Source: Micrasema longulum (lineage: Eukaryota > Arthropoda > Insecta > Trichoptera > Brachycentridae). From it: 64,000 bases of DNA. The notes beneath the pieces were generated by a model. The model ran no database searches, was not told the DNA's origin, and saw only the letters and a program-made list of their open reading frames with translations. Positions 10,481 through 20,999 of this stretch are shown here, one piece after another (positions within the stretch are counted from its first letter, which is position 1; the number at the start of each line of letters is the position of its first letter). The stretch is from NCBI GenBank assembly GCA_022494885.1, contig JAGVSM010004554.1, forward strand, positions 50,203 to 114,202, read 5' to 3'. Made by a program: the position numbers and the translations under genes.

Positions 10481-10765
10481 TTGCTAATCTCGAACTTTAA
10501 AAAAATTGACAACCTCATCCCTATCGATGTGCAACAAACAATTGCAAACATTTTTCTCAAATACATTGGCACTTGTGGAATTCTTTATGGCTGCCGGAAG
10601 TTGATTAAAAATTTCGGAGCCAGGAAGGTAAAGTTTCTTTGAGCTAGCTTTAAGTGAGTGGTTGGGCCAAGGTAATTAATCCTTCCCGCTGATCGCGAAT
10701 ATGAATCGACATTTCTCAAAACAAATCCAGCATGTTTTGAGATGTCTTTTTAAGTATTTACAAGA
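10480..10765 (-). pseudogene. Non-LTR reverse transcriptase C-terminal remnant
   Basis: The reverse strand reads HSLKASSKKLYLPGSEIFNQ followed by LPAAIKNSTSANVFEKNV, ending near NCLLHIDRDEVVNFFK. A second frame just upstream gives VDSYSRSAGRINYL. This is the '..H.TR....L......G..IFN.LP..I......FK..' segment that closes many non-LTR ORF2 proteins. A frameshift separates the two frames. The clade is not resolved. Confidence 0.7.
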
Positions 10766-10769
10766 ATAT

Positions 10770-11320
10770 TACGTACCATTTTGGTAGAAAATTCGGTATT
10801 CGAAGAGAGATTTTAATATTATTGCAAGTAAAAGCATAACTTTCATATTATAATTCCCATTTGCCTGTGATAATGCCCATCCATTTAACTTCGGTAAGAA
10901 GTACTTCCGTATAGTTGACGTTTCTAGTAACAATGAAACATAACAGTCAATCTTCAATCGTATTTAACTTCACCGTAAAATTTAACGTTGCATGACGAAG
11001 ATTCAGAGAAGATAGCTCGCTAGTTTTCATAGAAAGTACTCGCAATGTTGGTACTCAGTGCCCGTGTTGTGCTGTGGGTCAAATAATGCACTCGAGGATG
11101 CATAATATTATCCACCTCTGCCTATATACAGAGTTATGAAATCGATAATGGTCATGTTCTGCTGTTTGCTCGCTGTTAAAATAGATTTATTTCCTTCGTA
11201 CATAGATACTCGGTTTAAATTTTCTTCCTAATGCACACGATTCAAATTTCACTACTATCACATATAAAAATCGCTAGGAAAATAAGGCGGAAAATAGTAT
11301 TAATATTTAAAACTCTATTG
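10770..11320. other. Unassigned
   Basis: No recognisable coding or repeat signal. It may include more of the reverse-strand retrotransposon at 10.5-10.8 kb, but I could not align it. Confidence 0.3.
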
Positions 11321-11324
11321 ATTG

Positions 11325-11735
11325 AATTTGTCCAAATTTTTAAAGACAAGGGCTGGATTCAACTCCCTAGGGAACTGTTAATATTAAGATATTACCACAG
11401 AGATGTAAAAAATAAAATTTTCAGGCGTTGTCTAGTATGCAGGTATACATTCAATTAGATGAATTTCACTTGCATAAATAAAGGTTTCAGCTCTTTAACT
11501 TCACAAACATCAACAGATGAAAGAATTGGAGAAATAAAGATGTTCAAATATGGGCAGAATGGCAAATTTACAGCGTGTGTAAAGTAGCTACTTAAACAAG
11601 GCATTGAAAGGTCACAAGCTCTGTAGATGCCTAGACTTCTATAAAACCTTCTCTAAAATGTTTTTTACCTCTGTTGTAATATGTTATCATTAACAGCTCC
11701 CTAGGGAGATGAACCCAGTCCTTGTCTAAAAAAAA
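11325..11735 (+). mobile_element. Long-arm inverted-repeat element (family L), nearly complete copy
   Basis: Left arm: 'ttgaatttgtccaaattttt', 'gacaagggctggattcaact', 'ccctagggaactgtta', 'attaccacagagatgtaaaa'. Right arm: 'acctctgttgtaatatgtta', 'acagctccctagggagatga', 'acccagtccttgtct'. These are reverse complements of each other over about 100 bp with some divergence. The core contains 'cataaataaaggtttcagct' and 'atgggcagaatgg', found in all copies. There is no coding capacity. The long arms resemble a fold-back or MITE-type DNA element. Confidence 0.75.
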
Positions 11736-12170
11736 TTAAAAAGCGTTGGCTACTATGTAGGTGAAATAATTTAATCGGAAGAATCTCACCCGCATAAATA
11801 AAGATTTCAGCTCTTGAACTTCACAAACATCAAATGATGAAAGAGTTAAAGGAACATAGACTATTATTTACTATAGTGTATAGATAAATAATATACTGAC
11901 ACTCTGGAACGTGCTTGAGGGCCAGTGGAGTGGCTACATCCATAAATAAAAAGGAAATGATTTTGAATTTTGTAAACTACGTACTTGAATTATACATTGG
12001 ATTAAATAAGTAAAATAATTAAAAATAAAAGCATGGGCAGAATGGTGAACGTTACAGTGTGTAAAGTATCCACTTAAACCAGCCAATGACAGGTCATAAG
12101 CTCTATAGATGCCTAGACTTTTATATTAGCTCCTCTAAAATGTTTTTCATCTCTGTTGTAATATGTCGAC
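11690..12170 (+). mobile_element. Family L copy sharing an arm with its neighbour, interrupted
   Basis: The core restarts straight after the previous copy's right arm ('aaagcgttggctactatgta', then 'cgcataaataaagatttcag'). It is interrupted at about 11872-12030 by 160 bp of unrelated DNA and resumes at 'catgggcagaatggtgaacg', ending in 'ctctgttgtaatatgtcgac'. The pair is a head-to-tail tandem in which one arm serves two cores. Confidence 0.65.
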
Positions 12171-12221
12171 ATAATATATATGTATATATTATTGTTATTG
12201 GCAATTTTTGCGCGAATTCTC

Positions 12222-12879
12222 TAGGGTCAAGGTGCAAACAGTGTTACAGGTGGGTGCAGTTTAATCTTGGTCACAGTAAGGAGGCCCCGCAGGACAAATA
12301 CATCGCCACTAGCTCACTGAGCTGTGACAGTGCGTACAGGTTGTGCGGTGCGTCCATTGATTTTTTTTTATTTCTCACAACCAGATTTTAAAGGTAAGTT
12401 TTCATTGTTTCTTGTCTGATTTTTTTGATTTAACTGAAAACTACGAGTATTCTGGTTACTAGTAATTTGTGAATGTTTGACTATAAAATCAAAATGGCCG
12501 CGTAGGGTGCAGTGATTTAAATTCCGCAATACACAGTGAATCATGGTCCACTGTGTACCCAAGCTATTAAAAGTATTTCTTATGCTACCCACATATTCAC
12601 TTAAGTCTAAATACATATTTATTTACCCTGTAGTAGAATGCGTCACTGTTGATTTATGTGTGATCAACTGTACCCGACCTAGAGCCACGGTGGATCATTT
12701 TACATTTTATAATAAAACCGTTGTAACCCTTTGTTTGTTAGTAAATCTAAAAAAACACAGTGCAGCCCGAAAATTATAAATATGATAATTGCGCTGCAGC
12801 AATACCAAATTTTAGTTTTTGTGTTCAAAATTACAGCCCTCCAAAAAAAGGGTGATGCACTGTGGGCACCTTGACCCTA
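12222..12879. mobile_element. TIR element with 22-bp ends (TAGGGTCAAGGTGC)
   Basis: Positions 12222-12243 and 12858-12879 are inverted repeats matching at 20 of 22 bases. Both outer ends read TAGGGTCAAGGTGC inward. The interior has internal echoes of the ends ('agggtgcagtgatttaaatt', 'acagtgaatcatggtccact') and a 78-codon frame (12543-12779) with no recognisable domain. It is probably a non-autonomous DNA transposon. No clear target duplication was found, so the superfamily is open. Confidence 0.6.
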
Positions 12880-12899
12880 CACCGTGAATGACTATTTTG

Positions 12900-14030
12900 A
12901 CAGTAAGTTATTTTATTTTATAAGGTAATTCAACAAAGATCAATATCCAAAAAACATAATAATACGATTTGTAGATTATTATATTGATTTATTATTTACG
13001 CAACACATTCTTAAACTCAGTATTTTTATCTCTCATTAAATACATTTCTATTATTTTCTTTTAAACCTTTTCATTTCTATCTTTCTTATATTTTAAATAT
13101 ATTCTAGACCTTAATTTTAATAGGCATTTATTTTTATTTTATTAATCAGTTTTTTTTAGATATAAATTGAAATTTTCGATTTACTTTGTTTTATTTTTTA
13201 TCTTGTTTTGGTTACATTTATGAGCACCCACTTAAATTAATTCATTATAATCATAATTATATTGTATTCAAGTAAACGGCTGTTCTTTGATATTAATTAT
13301 ATTATTTTTCTCTATTTTCCTACTTTAAAAAAAAACATTTTAAGCCGTTTTATCTAGTTTTGGTGAGTTTTTTCTTTTCTATCTTCTTAATAATATGTTT
13401 TATTTTTCAAAGCATCAAAAACAAAATAATACATGTAAATTATTTTATATGGGTACAATATTATGTCTGTACTCTTTCATTTTATTTTTAATGAAAACAA
13501 ATGCCTAAGCACCCGATGACAAACTATTATTTAATAATTTATCGGGACAAAATATGATTAATACTTTGTTTTCTTTTTATAACGTATTAATATTGTAATA
13601 ATGTGTATTTTATTGAATAACGACTGTACTGTACTAGATATTCGTCGATACAATTCCACATACATAATTTAATATCTTCAATTACAAAATTACACAAACT
13701 AATTAAAAATAATATTTATTTGTTATTTACATGATTTGGCATTAAAAAAAATCATAGACTAAATTCACGGAAGAATGAAAATAAACAAAATGGAATAATT
13801 TTTAGCATGACCTAAATCTCTAGGTCAATAACACTTGAGTAATTTTACCTCCCCTTTTCTATTTGAGTTACTTCAATAAATTAGCACATATGTACTTGTC
13901 CTTACCTGGCCTAGCGTGATCGTTTTGAATACAAAAAACTTTTTTTGTTTTTTTTATTAACGGGCTAATTCAGCAATGTTTTTTTGTCAATTTAATGAGT
14001 TACTTTAAAAAAAAAACAATTTCGTAAATA
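12900..14030. other. Very AT-rich stretch
   Basis: Dominated by T-rich and A-rich runs (for example 13020-13450). I see no coding signal, tRNA-like promoter or repeat relationship that I can support. Confidence 0.4.
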
Positions 14031-14034
14031 CCAC

Positions 14035-14225
14035 TTTAAATTGATTTTAACTCTACGACTATCACTGCCCAGTTTGGCAAATTAGAAAATGTAGGGCGTT
14101 TGTCGGAGATTCGCATTCTTCCTCATGACCACATTGCAAACGCAAATGGTAGCAAAAACCGTAGAGACATGTTAGCAAAATCTGTTAAGTAATGTAAAGT
14201 CAATGTTATTTTCACTTTTTGGTAG
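14035..14225 (-). repeat. Module H (alternative SINE A 5' part), fragment
   Basis: 'cactgcccagtttggcaaat', 'cggagattcgcattcttcct', 'catgaccacattgcaaacgc' and 'aatggtagcaaaaacc' match the module at 32.2, 48.6 and 58.35 kb. No SINE body adjoins it. Confidence 0.55.
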
Positions 14226-14239
14226 ATTTTAGATTTTTA

Positions 14240-15430
14240 ACATTGACTCCATGTGTCAGGGGCGAACCGTGTATAGAAGCGATTATGCACCGCTTACCAT
14301 TATATTTGACTAACCATAATAATGTTTTATTGTAACTTTATTTACAGAAAAACAAATAAATAATTACAATTCATTTTAAATCATTCGTATTTTTATCCTA
14401 ATATAAAATTAAAAAAAGCGCGCCCAGCGCCTGCGGTGAGCCAAGAAACTAGCCGATTATTCCAGCTTATTTTTTCGTATAAATAAGTATACTATATTTT
14501 GAATGTATTAATCCTAGTGCGGGTTTTTTCTCCTAGATTAAACTTGCAGATTCTTGATTCGGAAAACAGTATTTTAAACAGTATTTCTTAACGGCTATTT
14601 TTCTTTGAGATGGTACTTTTGACATAAGACCATAATTACTTTTATGCGTCATATTGCAGGACATATAGCGCTCCACGCAACCGTTTTTAGCACTTTTAAT
14701 TACTAGAACAATGCGGCCAGTTGACATTTCAATTGAATACCTAATATCGACTGAATTCATAATGGTATTTTTTATTTATTTTTTAATGAATTATACATTA
14801 AAATGATGGATAATATATTTTTATAACATAATATATCACGAAGTTACATAGTTTAAGTTGATTTCTTGGATGAGAGTTGTTGTATCACACAGAACCACAG
14901 AAAAATATCAATATATAGTATAAATTACGTACCTCCTATGTAGGTACAAACAAATGATATTTTTTTATAGCTTACCTGTAAATAAAATCACCATTCGCCA
15001 CTGCCATGTTTTTATAAGTGTATGTAGTCTCCCTTTTATAAGCCAATCATCAATTATACTTTGATAAGCAGATGACGTTGCACCGATTCAATGAGCGAAT
15101 AAAGTGTCAAAATTTATTTTTTAATATTTTTTATCAGTTGCGACAAAGACAACATATCGTCAGAATCCCACAATGTTATAAATAATAAAATACTGTGAAA
15201 ACTTATGTTTTTAAAATAAAGAACTATGTCACATACTACTTATAATAAGAATATGTTTATGTGGGCACAATTTCAAGATTTAAAATAAAATAAAATAAAT
15301 TAATTAATCATTTAAATAATCCATGTATCCATTTCACATTACCATCCATACAAAAAAAAACTTGATTTATGAGTTTCGTACAAAGCATAATACTGATAAA
15401 ATAAATTAGGATATAATTTATTAGTTAAGT
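14240..15430. other. Unassigned; possible DNA-element end
   Basis: 'caggggcgaaccgtg' at 14250 looks like a hAT-type terminus, but no partner end was found. 'aatcctagtgcggg' near 14511 recurs as 'aatcctagtgcgg' near 42356. A reading frame on the reverse strand at 14533-14760 has no recognisable domain. Confidence 0.3.
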
Positions 15431-15433
15431 ATA

Positions 15434-15476
15434 CTTTAATAAAGAAGCTTGTATAGCTTTGAAACCGGTCGGTCGG
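15434..15476 (+). ncRNA. Hammerhead-like 3' half motif
   Basis: 'gaagcttgtatagctttgaa' followed by 'accggtcggt' has the same stem II and GAAAC pattern as 46911-46953. The 5' core reads TTAATAAA rather than CTGANGA, so it is degenerate. It directly abuts a family L fragment. Confidence 0.35.
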
Positions 15477-15477
15477 T

Positions 15478-15600
15478 GGAATATGGAAGTCTAGGCATTT
15501 ACAGGGCTTATGACCTGTATTGGCTGGTTTAAGTGGACGCTTTACACACTGTGTAACATTCATCATTCTGCCTAAATTTAAACATCCAAATTTCCTAAAA
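15478..15600 (-). mobile_element. Family L fragment
   Basis: 'ggaatatggaagtctaggca', 'tttacagggcttatgacctg' and 'ggctggtttaagtggacgct' match reversed family L core and inner arm. The outer arms are absent. Confidence 0.6.
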
Positions 15601-16130
15601 TTTCCTCATCCAAATTCCTTAGACTTAACTCAAGTGGATTAGAAAATAATTATGAATATCACTTTAACTTATTTCTTAAATTTGTTGTATTCCAGACTGC
15701 ACTTTTTATTTCCTTTGTTGATTTCATAAAAGAAAAATATTCCTCTGTAAGTATAATGATGTTGTGCTGTAGTTGTTTTTGAATTTGGAATTAAGATTTT
15801 ACCAGTTGTTTTAGGTCGCGTGCTTACATTTATGTTCAATGTATATGTTAAAGGCAATTTATGCCGTTTATGTAAAAATAAATAAATATTTTTTCATATA
15901 ATCAGCGATAGTTAGTGTTTCTTTGAACTGAAACAATTAAATCTGTGACATCACTGTACCAATAGACATGAACGACACGATAAAAAGTAATATTAACATT
16001 GTTTTGCAACCTATATCTATACTCACAATATTTTGAGTAAATACATCCAAATTTCTGTAAATGAATACTGCTATAAAAAAAAACTTTATCAAATAATCAA
16101 CAGATGCCACCTATAAGAAATATCATGATA
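15600..16130. other. Unassigned
   Basis: AT-rich with no repeat or coding relationship that I could establish. Confidence 0.4.
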
Positions 16131-16134
16131 ATGT

Positions 16135-16240
16135 GAAATCATGCATATTATACATCCATAGGAAACATCCGAAAATTAGGATATGTAAATCAAAAATAGG
16201 CAGAATGGTAAATGTATACTGTAATGCTAATGAGAAGTTA
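16135..16240 (+). mobile_element. Family L core fragment, diverged
   Basis: 'aaaaataggcagaatggtaa' and the flanking 'tacatccataggaaacatcc' suggest a decayed family L core. This is weak compared with the other copies. Confidence 0.3.
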
Positions 16241-16249
16241 ATACCTAGA

Positions 16250-16860
16250 TTACCACAATCCATAATAATAACTTCACCTCAGTTAAAAACTCGGTCTTCA
16301 AGTTTATTGTTTTTGTTCCTCATTAAAACAATATATTTATTTGCCAATTGAATGAAATTGGACATGAATAGGTACCAGGTACTTGACGCTCGAATTGTTT
16401 CTGATTATCAGTTACCAGTAGACATTCTACGTCACACTTAGATTAATTAGTTACTTAAGACATTTGAGAGTAATGGATGATCCACATATATAGAGAATTG
16501 ATACCCATATTACCCATTACTAGAGCCAGAGAAATTGTGGCTTGACAGTAACAGCGGCACAAGACACATTGCTGATTGTGGCTTCCGGTCAGAGTAATGG
16601 TACTCAGAATACCGATTGAGTTCACTCTCACATTGTTAAATTCCCCCTGTGTCAGTTTAACTGTTCTTCAACAGGAAAGGTGCAAGAATTTAATGCATTC
16701 GTTTGAACATAAGTGCACCAGAAAAAAAGGAATTTAAAAGTTACTGTCAGAAATTGAAAAGTACAAATCAATTTAAAAGGTTTTTTATTGAACCGGCATT
16801 CCCTTCATAATATTTAATTTTATGAAAATTATTTTTTTTAATAAAAACTTTTTATTGGCA
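16250..16860. other. Unassigned
   Basis: A somewhat less AT-rich patch at 16490-16680 shows no recognisable family or coding signal. Confidence 0.35.
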
Positions 16861-16864
16861 TTAC

Positions 16865-16990
16865 ATACATATTGTGTATGTGTGTGAACCACCAATTATT
16901 TAGTTAATTATTCGTTCAAACTCATAACAGGAGTTTGGTCCCGTAGAGTAGGACCTTATGTCTCAAAAATTGTGAATAAATAAATACATT
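16865..16990 (+). mobile_element. Non-LTR retrotransposon 3' end (hairpin plus TAAA tail)
   Basis: 'ggagtttggtcccgtagagt' and 'aggaccttatgtctc' form a GGTCC/GGACC hairpin. It is followed by 'gtgaataaataaatac', a (TAAA)n tail. The architecture is like 5.9 kb and 38.66 kb. No coding part is attached. Confidence 0.4.
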
Positions 16991-17184
16991 TATGAGGTTT
17001 AGATTTTATAACAAATAAAATATTTTTTGTTCATACTTTATGGTTGAAAAGGCATTAAAATCTCAAACAGTTTTTTTGTTGCTGTTTCAATAAAAGTTTA
17101 TTATGAATTGTGATAATGCAGTTAATAATAAAACATACGGTATAGCTGTTTTAACTAAATGCGATTTATGCGGAATTTTTTATA

Positions 17185-17395
17185 TTTTTTATTTTATTTT
17201 TTATTTTCGTTTATTCAGGAAACATACAGTACGGTTACAAAATTTTGTATTTTACACGGTTAGACTTAACTCTAATGGACCAGTGAAGTTTCCATATTAT
17301 ATAATAATTATATGTAAGGTTATCAATGAAAGTACAAAAAAGAGAAGGAAAAAAAATATAAATGGAAGTTGTTTAAAAATTAAAATAAAAAATAG
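17185..17395 (-). mobile_element. Non-LTR retrotransposon 3' end, copy 1
   Basis: It is about 90% identical by eye, without indels, to 32530-32735. On the reverse strand it ends 'actgtatgtttcctgaataa' then an A/T-rich tail, like a retrotransposon 3' terminus. The forward frame is open in both copies (RLNSNGPVKFPYY is shared). I attribute this to recent common origin rather than to a protein. Confidence 0.5.
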
Positions 17396-17569
17396 TTATT
17401 ATATCATATTTATCCAAATAGGATGGATACATTTCCAAGAACTTATTACATAAAACGTTAAACTAATACGCTACCTCACTCTTACGAGATATACAGCGAT
17501 TTTATGTATCCATAAAGTTTGAGAAAAAAATAAACGGCATTCGTGTACACTTAAAAAAATCTTTGTTCA

Positions 17570-17830
17570 TTACTCAATATCAATAAAGTTTAAAGGCAGC
17601 CAGCGTTTTTTAAAATCCTCGAGACATTTCTGGACCTTACTTTTTTGTATGGCCTTCAGTTTCGTCCTTTCATAGTCTTCTTTATAAAGATCCCAAGTGG
17701 GAACGGGAAAAAGTCCTTGGGGACCAGGCTCGGTGAATACGGCGGCTGGTGTATCAATGCGGTCTGTTTTTTGTAAGAGTCCTGAACAATCATTAGGGCG
17801 AGAGCGGGCGTCCGTAATTTTATCTCTGGA
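17570..17830 (-). pseudogene. Mariner-type transposase C-terminal remnant
   Basis: The reverse strand reads TDARSRPNDCSGLLQKTDRI, then DTPAAVFTEPGPQGLFP and LKAIQKSKVQKCLEDFKKRW. It aligns with the mariner C-terminal order 'DNARPH', 'YSPDL.P.DFFLFP' and 'LKAI....FQKCFE.W.KRW'. The catalytic segment is degraded, and the N-terminal helix-turn-helix domains are missing. A G/C run at 17852-17860 lies beside it. The element ends were not found. Confidence 0.65.
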
Positions 17831-17904
17831 ATAATTTTTAAAATTCGACCCCCCCCCGCCCATTCTCCAACATCCCACCAAATATGATTAACCTAATTTT
17901 AGTG

Positions 17905-18119
17905 CATGTTCGGATATAGTGGTGTTGCATTTGCATCCCCTTTTAACTCTGCATGGAATTTATGCCTTTGTTCGTAAACACTGAGTATACTACGGATCAC
18001 TACGGATCACCATCAGGTAGAGGTAAAAGTGTATTTTTGTATTTGCACGTTGATGTAGTGAGTGTCCTGACGAAGAGACGGACACGTCTCGAAACCGGTA
18101 GACATAAAAAGCCGGTAAG
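17905..18119 (+). mobile_element. Hammerhead-bearing repeat (family P), best copy
   Basis: Shared with 22912-23110: 'tgttcggatatagtggtgtt', 'ttttaactctgcatggaatt', 'ggtagaggtaaaagtgta', then the hammerhead-like motif. Homology between the two copies stops within a few bases of the predicted cleavage site. A 10-bp tandem duplication (actacggatc twice) lies at 17991-18010. Penelope-like retroelements carry such ribozymes in their terminal repeats. Assigning this family to them is inference, since no protein remains. Confidence 0.55.
18067..18117 (+). ncRNA. Hammerhead-ribozyme-like motif (best candidate)
   Basis: The core CTGACGA lies at 18067-18073. One extra A (18074) follows, then stem II GAGAC (18075-18079) with GTCTC (18086-18090) closing a 6-nt loop. 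GAA lies at 18091-18093. Stem III is ACCGG (18094-18098) with CCGGT (18112-18116), all five pairs Watson-Crick. The predicted cleavage nucleotide is A18117. Stem I is not evident in the flanks, so cleavage activity is uncertain. The additional base before stem II also occurs in related repeats that I recall from Penelope-like elements. Confidence 0.55.
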
Positions 18120-18169
18120 TGGTTACATATTAATATTTACTTACATTACTTATACTGTTTGACCGCAAA

Positions 18170-18890
18170 ATTAATGCTTTAATTATTAATGCTTTTTATA
18201 CATAAATTATACACAAAAAAATTTTTGATACAAAATCTCGCGAATATTTTTGATTTATATTTTGCAAATTAAAAAAAAAAAAAACATGTTTCTGGTGAAA
18301 CCCCTTCCGCAATTTTAATTACCTAAAAAAATCCAGCTTAGGCCTTATATTATTTTCATTTCGAGTTCTGTGTTACTTATTCTGTATTACACATATTTCG
18401 ATATTATAAAAGGAAAAATGAGGGTTGCTTGACTTGCGTCATGTATTGTCTGGCCCCTCAGGTAGGTAACTAAACATTTCGATTTATTTATTGGGGTCCA
18501 GGTACGTTTTTTATAGCACAAATAACTGGTTTATATTGTAGTCTGCAGGGGTGTAAAGGCGTAACACGTGCGGAAGAATTGTTATACCTTCCTTAACATT
18601 AAATAAATAAAATATAAGGTGTGGTAGCTTTGAAAGCAACGACAGACATGTTTTTTTTTTTAATGTGAAAAATACTGTATTTTAAAACAGGTAATCTTGC
18701 AGGCTGTGTTCAAAATTTTGCAATTTTACATGTATCAAAATAGTTATTTGTTTGATTACATTATAAATATTAATTATATTTATTTACCAATGTGTACCAG
18801 GTGAATTACGATTTTTTTTTCATACTTACTAGAAAAACAATAGAAAAATCTTTTTATAAAAATAACAATCATCATATACTTATCTACTCC
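18170..18890. other. Unassigned AT-rich spacer
   Basis: Homopolymer runs at 18269-18285 and 18648-18662. No element or coding signal is recognised. Confidence 0.4.
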
Positions 18891-18892
18891 AA

Positions 18893-19262
18893 ATGATGCA
18901 TAGGGCACTTCATTGCAACAACAAATGCAGCGTACCTACATAAATCAATCAACCGTTACATAAATGCAAGGTGATCCGTTTTATGCATCAGATACCAGTT
19001 CTGGGGTGGTAAAATGTAGTAGTTTCGAACCACCTCAAAAACATATATATTTCATCTACCCTGCCAGGAATCAAACCCGAGACTTAAAGCATGTTAGGCA
19101 AACTATTACATTACTAACTATTACACAACGAGGCTAAGTTATCCTATTTGATTTTCTTTTTCAGGATTTGCCGGAGTTTACAATCGAGTCGAAAACACTT
19201 ATCCACGTTTTCGATTATATTTAACACAAAGATCCTTATTCTTCATTCGAACATATAATAAA
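18893..19262 (-). mobile_element. SINE family A, near full-length copy
   Basis: Left to right (3' to 5' of the element): the tail 'gatgcatagggcacttcatt'; the body, with 'aaggtgatccgttttatgca' and 'ataccagttctgggg'; the head, with 'caggaatcaaacccgagact' (reversed B box) and 'ctattacacaacgaggct' (reversed A box); then the 5' module, 'caatcgagtcgaaaacactt' to 'ttcattcgaac'. It shows that tail, body, tRNA-like head and 5' module belong to one unit. Confidence 0.75.
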
Positions 19263-19269
19263 ATGACTA

Positions 19270-20190
19270 AAACAAAGCAAAAAACATTATAAAATACAGA
19301 TTTTCAAAAACTGCGATCAAACGTTACACACAACTTGATAACATAATTTAGTAATAACTATATCCTATAGATTATAATATCCTTCGTTATTTCATTGTTT
19401 ATTGCAAGGACATTTTAAATGGAATATATTTAAAGTAATTAATTGTTTTAGGCGTAATAGGTAACATGTTGACCATTTAAAAAAAAAATAGAAAATATTT
19501 TTTTACATCGTTTAAAATTTAATACCTGGATGTCAGTTAAATGTATAACCCTTTCATCAATTTACGTACAGTTTGCATCTGCTTATGCCGTTCAAAACGT
19601 GTTAAACAAAGGAACATATAAAAAAACAAACGCTATTATTTTAGTGAAGGGGAGTTCAATTCGTCTGATTCAAATCGATATAAAAAATCAGCGAGCTATC
19701 ATTTACAGGAACCAGATTCAGTAAATATTGTGTCAAAGACAGAAGTAAAAATATTTAGTAAATCATAGGCATGAATTAAATCAATATCATGATAAAACTT
19801 TTTTTGAGTTGCTTATTGAATCGTGCCAAAACCAAGACTAATTATTCAATATAATATACCCCGGGAATAACAGTAGCACAGAGCAGACACAAAAGACTAA
19901 ACTTAAAAGGGCCATCATTAAACTAATATTCATTCTTAAAAACCAAAGCACAAACAAAAATGTACTTACTTGTGCCATCTACAAGTAGTTTAAAATGTTT
20001 TCAGAAATAAAAAAGGGTATAATACTAGTTGCGAAACTGTTATTTCTCAAATTTAAGTAAAAAAATATAGTAAGACATTAACATTTTTGCTTTTCACGCA
20101 AACAATGAAATAAGCCGTCCATTGTAAAAAAAACATTAATTTTGGACATTTGATATAATTATCGTTACTGATTTTAATAAAATTATCAAA
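19270..20190. other. Unassigned
   Basis: 'aatgttttcagaaataaaaa' near 19994 weakly resembles 'aatgttttcagagataaaaa' near 44100, hinting at another repeat family. No coding signal was found. Confidence 0.35.
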
Positions 20191-20197
20191 TATTATT

Positions 20198-20240
20198 TGA
20201 CCAACGAGCGCTTTCGCCTAAATAGGCATCTTCAAGACTG
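20198..20240 (-). ncRNA. Hammerhead-like motif, degenerate
   Basis: The reverse strand reads 'cttgaagatgcctatttagg' followed by 'cgaaagcgctcgttggtc'. The order is a CTGAAGA-like core with one base inserted or changed, stem II GCCT/AGGC, then CGAAA. Stem III is not convincing. It resembles motifs near Penelope-like element ends, but is probably inactive. Confidence 0.35.
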
Positions 20241-20579
20241 CTATATTAGATTTAGGAGTTTAAAAAAAATATATATAATTAACTATGGAGTTTTATCAAG
20301 AAATATCTATAAAAACATCAATACCGTTGTAATCGCACAAGTGCAATTTTATGGAGTGTAGTCATATTTTTAATATCCGAGAAAGCAGAGTCTTAGGAAC
20401 AAAGAATCCGCATTTGTTTTGAGGCAGTCAATATGTTTTAACAATCTGGCTCATTGATACATAACATACGTATTGTATAAATGTAATAATAAAAAAATGA
20501 AATAAATGTATATTTAAAAAAAAAAACACATCACTGTAAAATTAGGGTGAAGTCAATTAAATTACATTCCTTTCAATTA

Positions 20580-20760
20580 TTTTAAATGATATAGAGGTTA
20601 CTCTCGGGTAAAAATCCTGCAAACGGAAATCTAGGTGAGATTAGGCAACCTCATGGTACAGAGGTATTGGTTACTGTGTTTGCATGGTATTAAATAAATA
20701 AATTGCTACTAAACCATATCTCTTCGGATACTGCTACTTAAAGAAAGTTCAGAGAGCATA
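20580..20760 (+). repeat. SINE family A 5' module remnant
   Basis: 'gttactctcgggtaaaaatc' is a good match to the section of the 5' module that just precedes the tRNA-like head. The rest ('ggttactgtgtttgcatggt') is a diverged head. Low resolution. Confidence 0.4.
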
Positions 20761-20999
20761 GCTTCCTTTCACTCTAATTACTGGATATTTTAATTTTACT
20801 TTTTTTTCACATTAAAATTATGTTGTTGATTTTTTATGTGTTACGTACGCCTTGAATATATTTTTTTATTGTGTTTTTGTTAACATTATTATGTATATCT
20901 TTTTTTAAATTTAAAAATAAGCATCTAAAGTACAACAGAACTGTAAAGGTTATATTGATTTATTTATACTTTTACATTGTTTATATTCTTTTTTTATAC

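Noticed and set aside
12543..12779. 78-codon frame inside the TAGGGTC element as a transposase
   Set aside because: It is too short, with no catalytic motif. It is kept only as part of the element description.
17103..17453. 116-codon forward frame as a host gene
   Set aside because: Its conserved part is the reverse complement of a retrotransposon 3' end that is also present at 32.5 kb.
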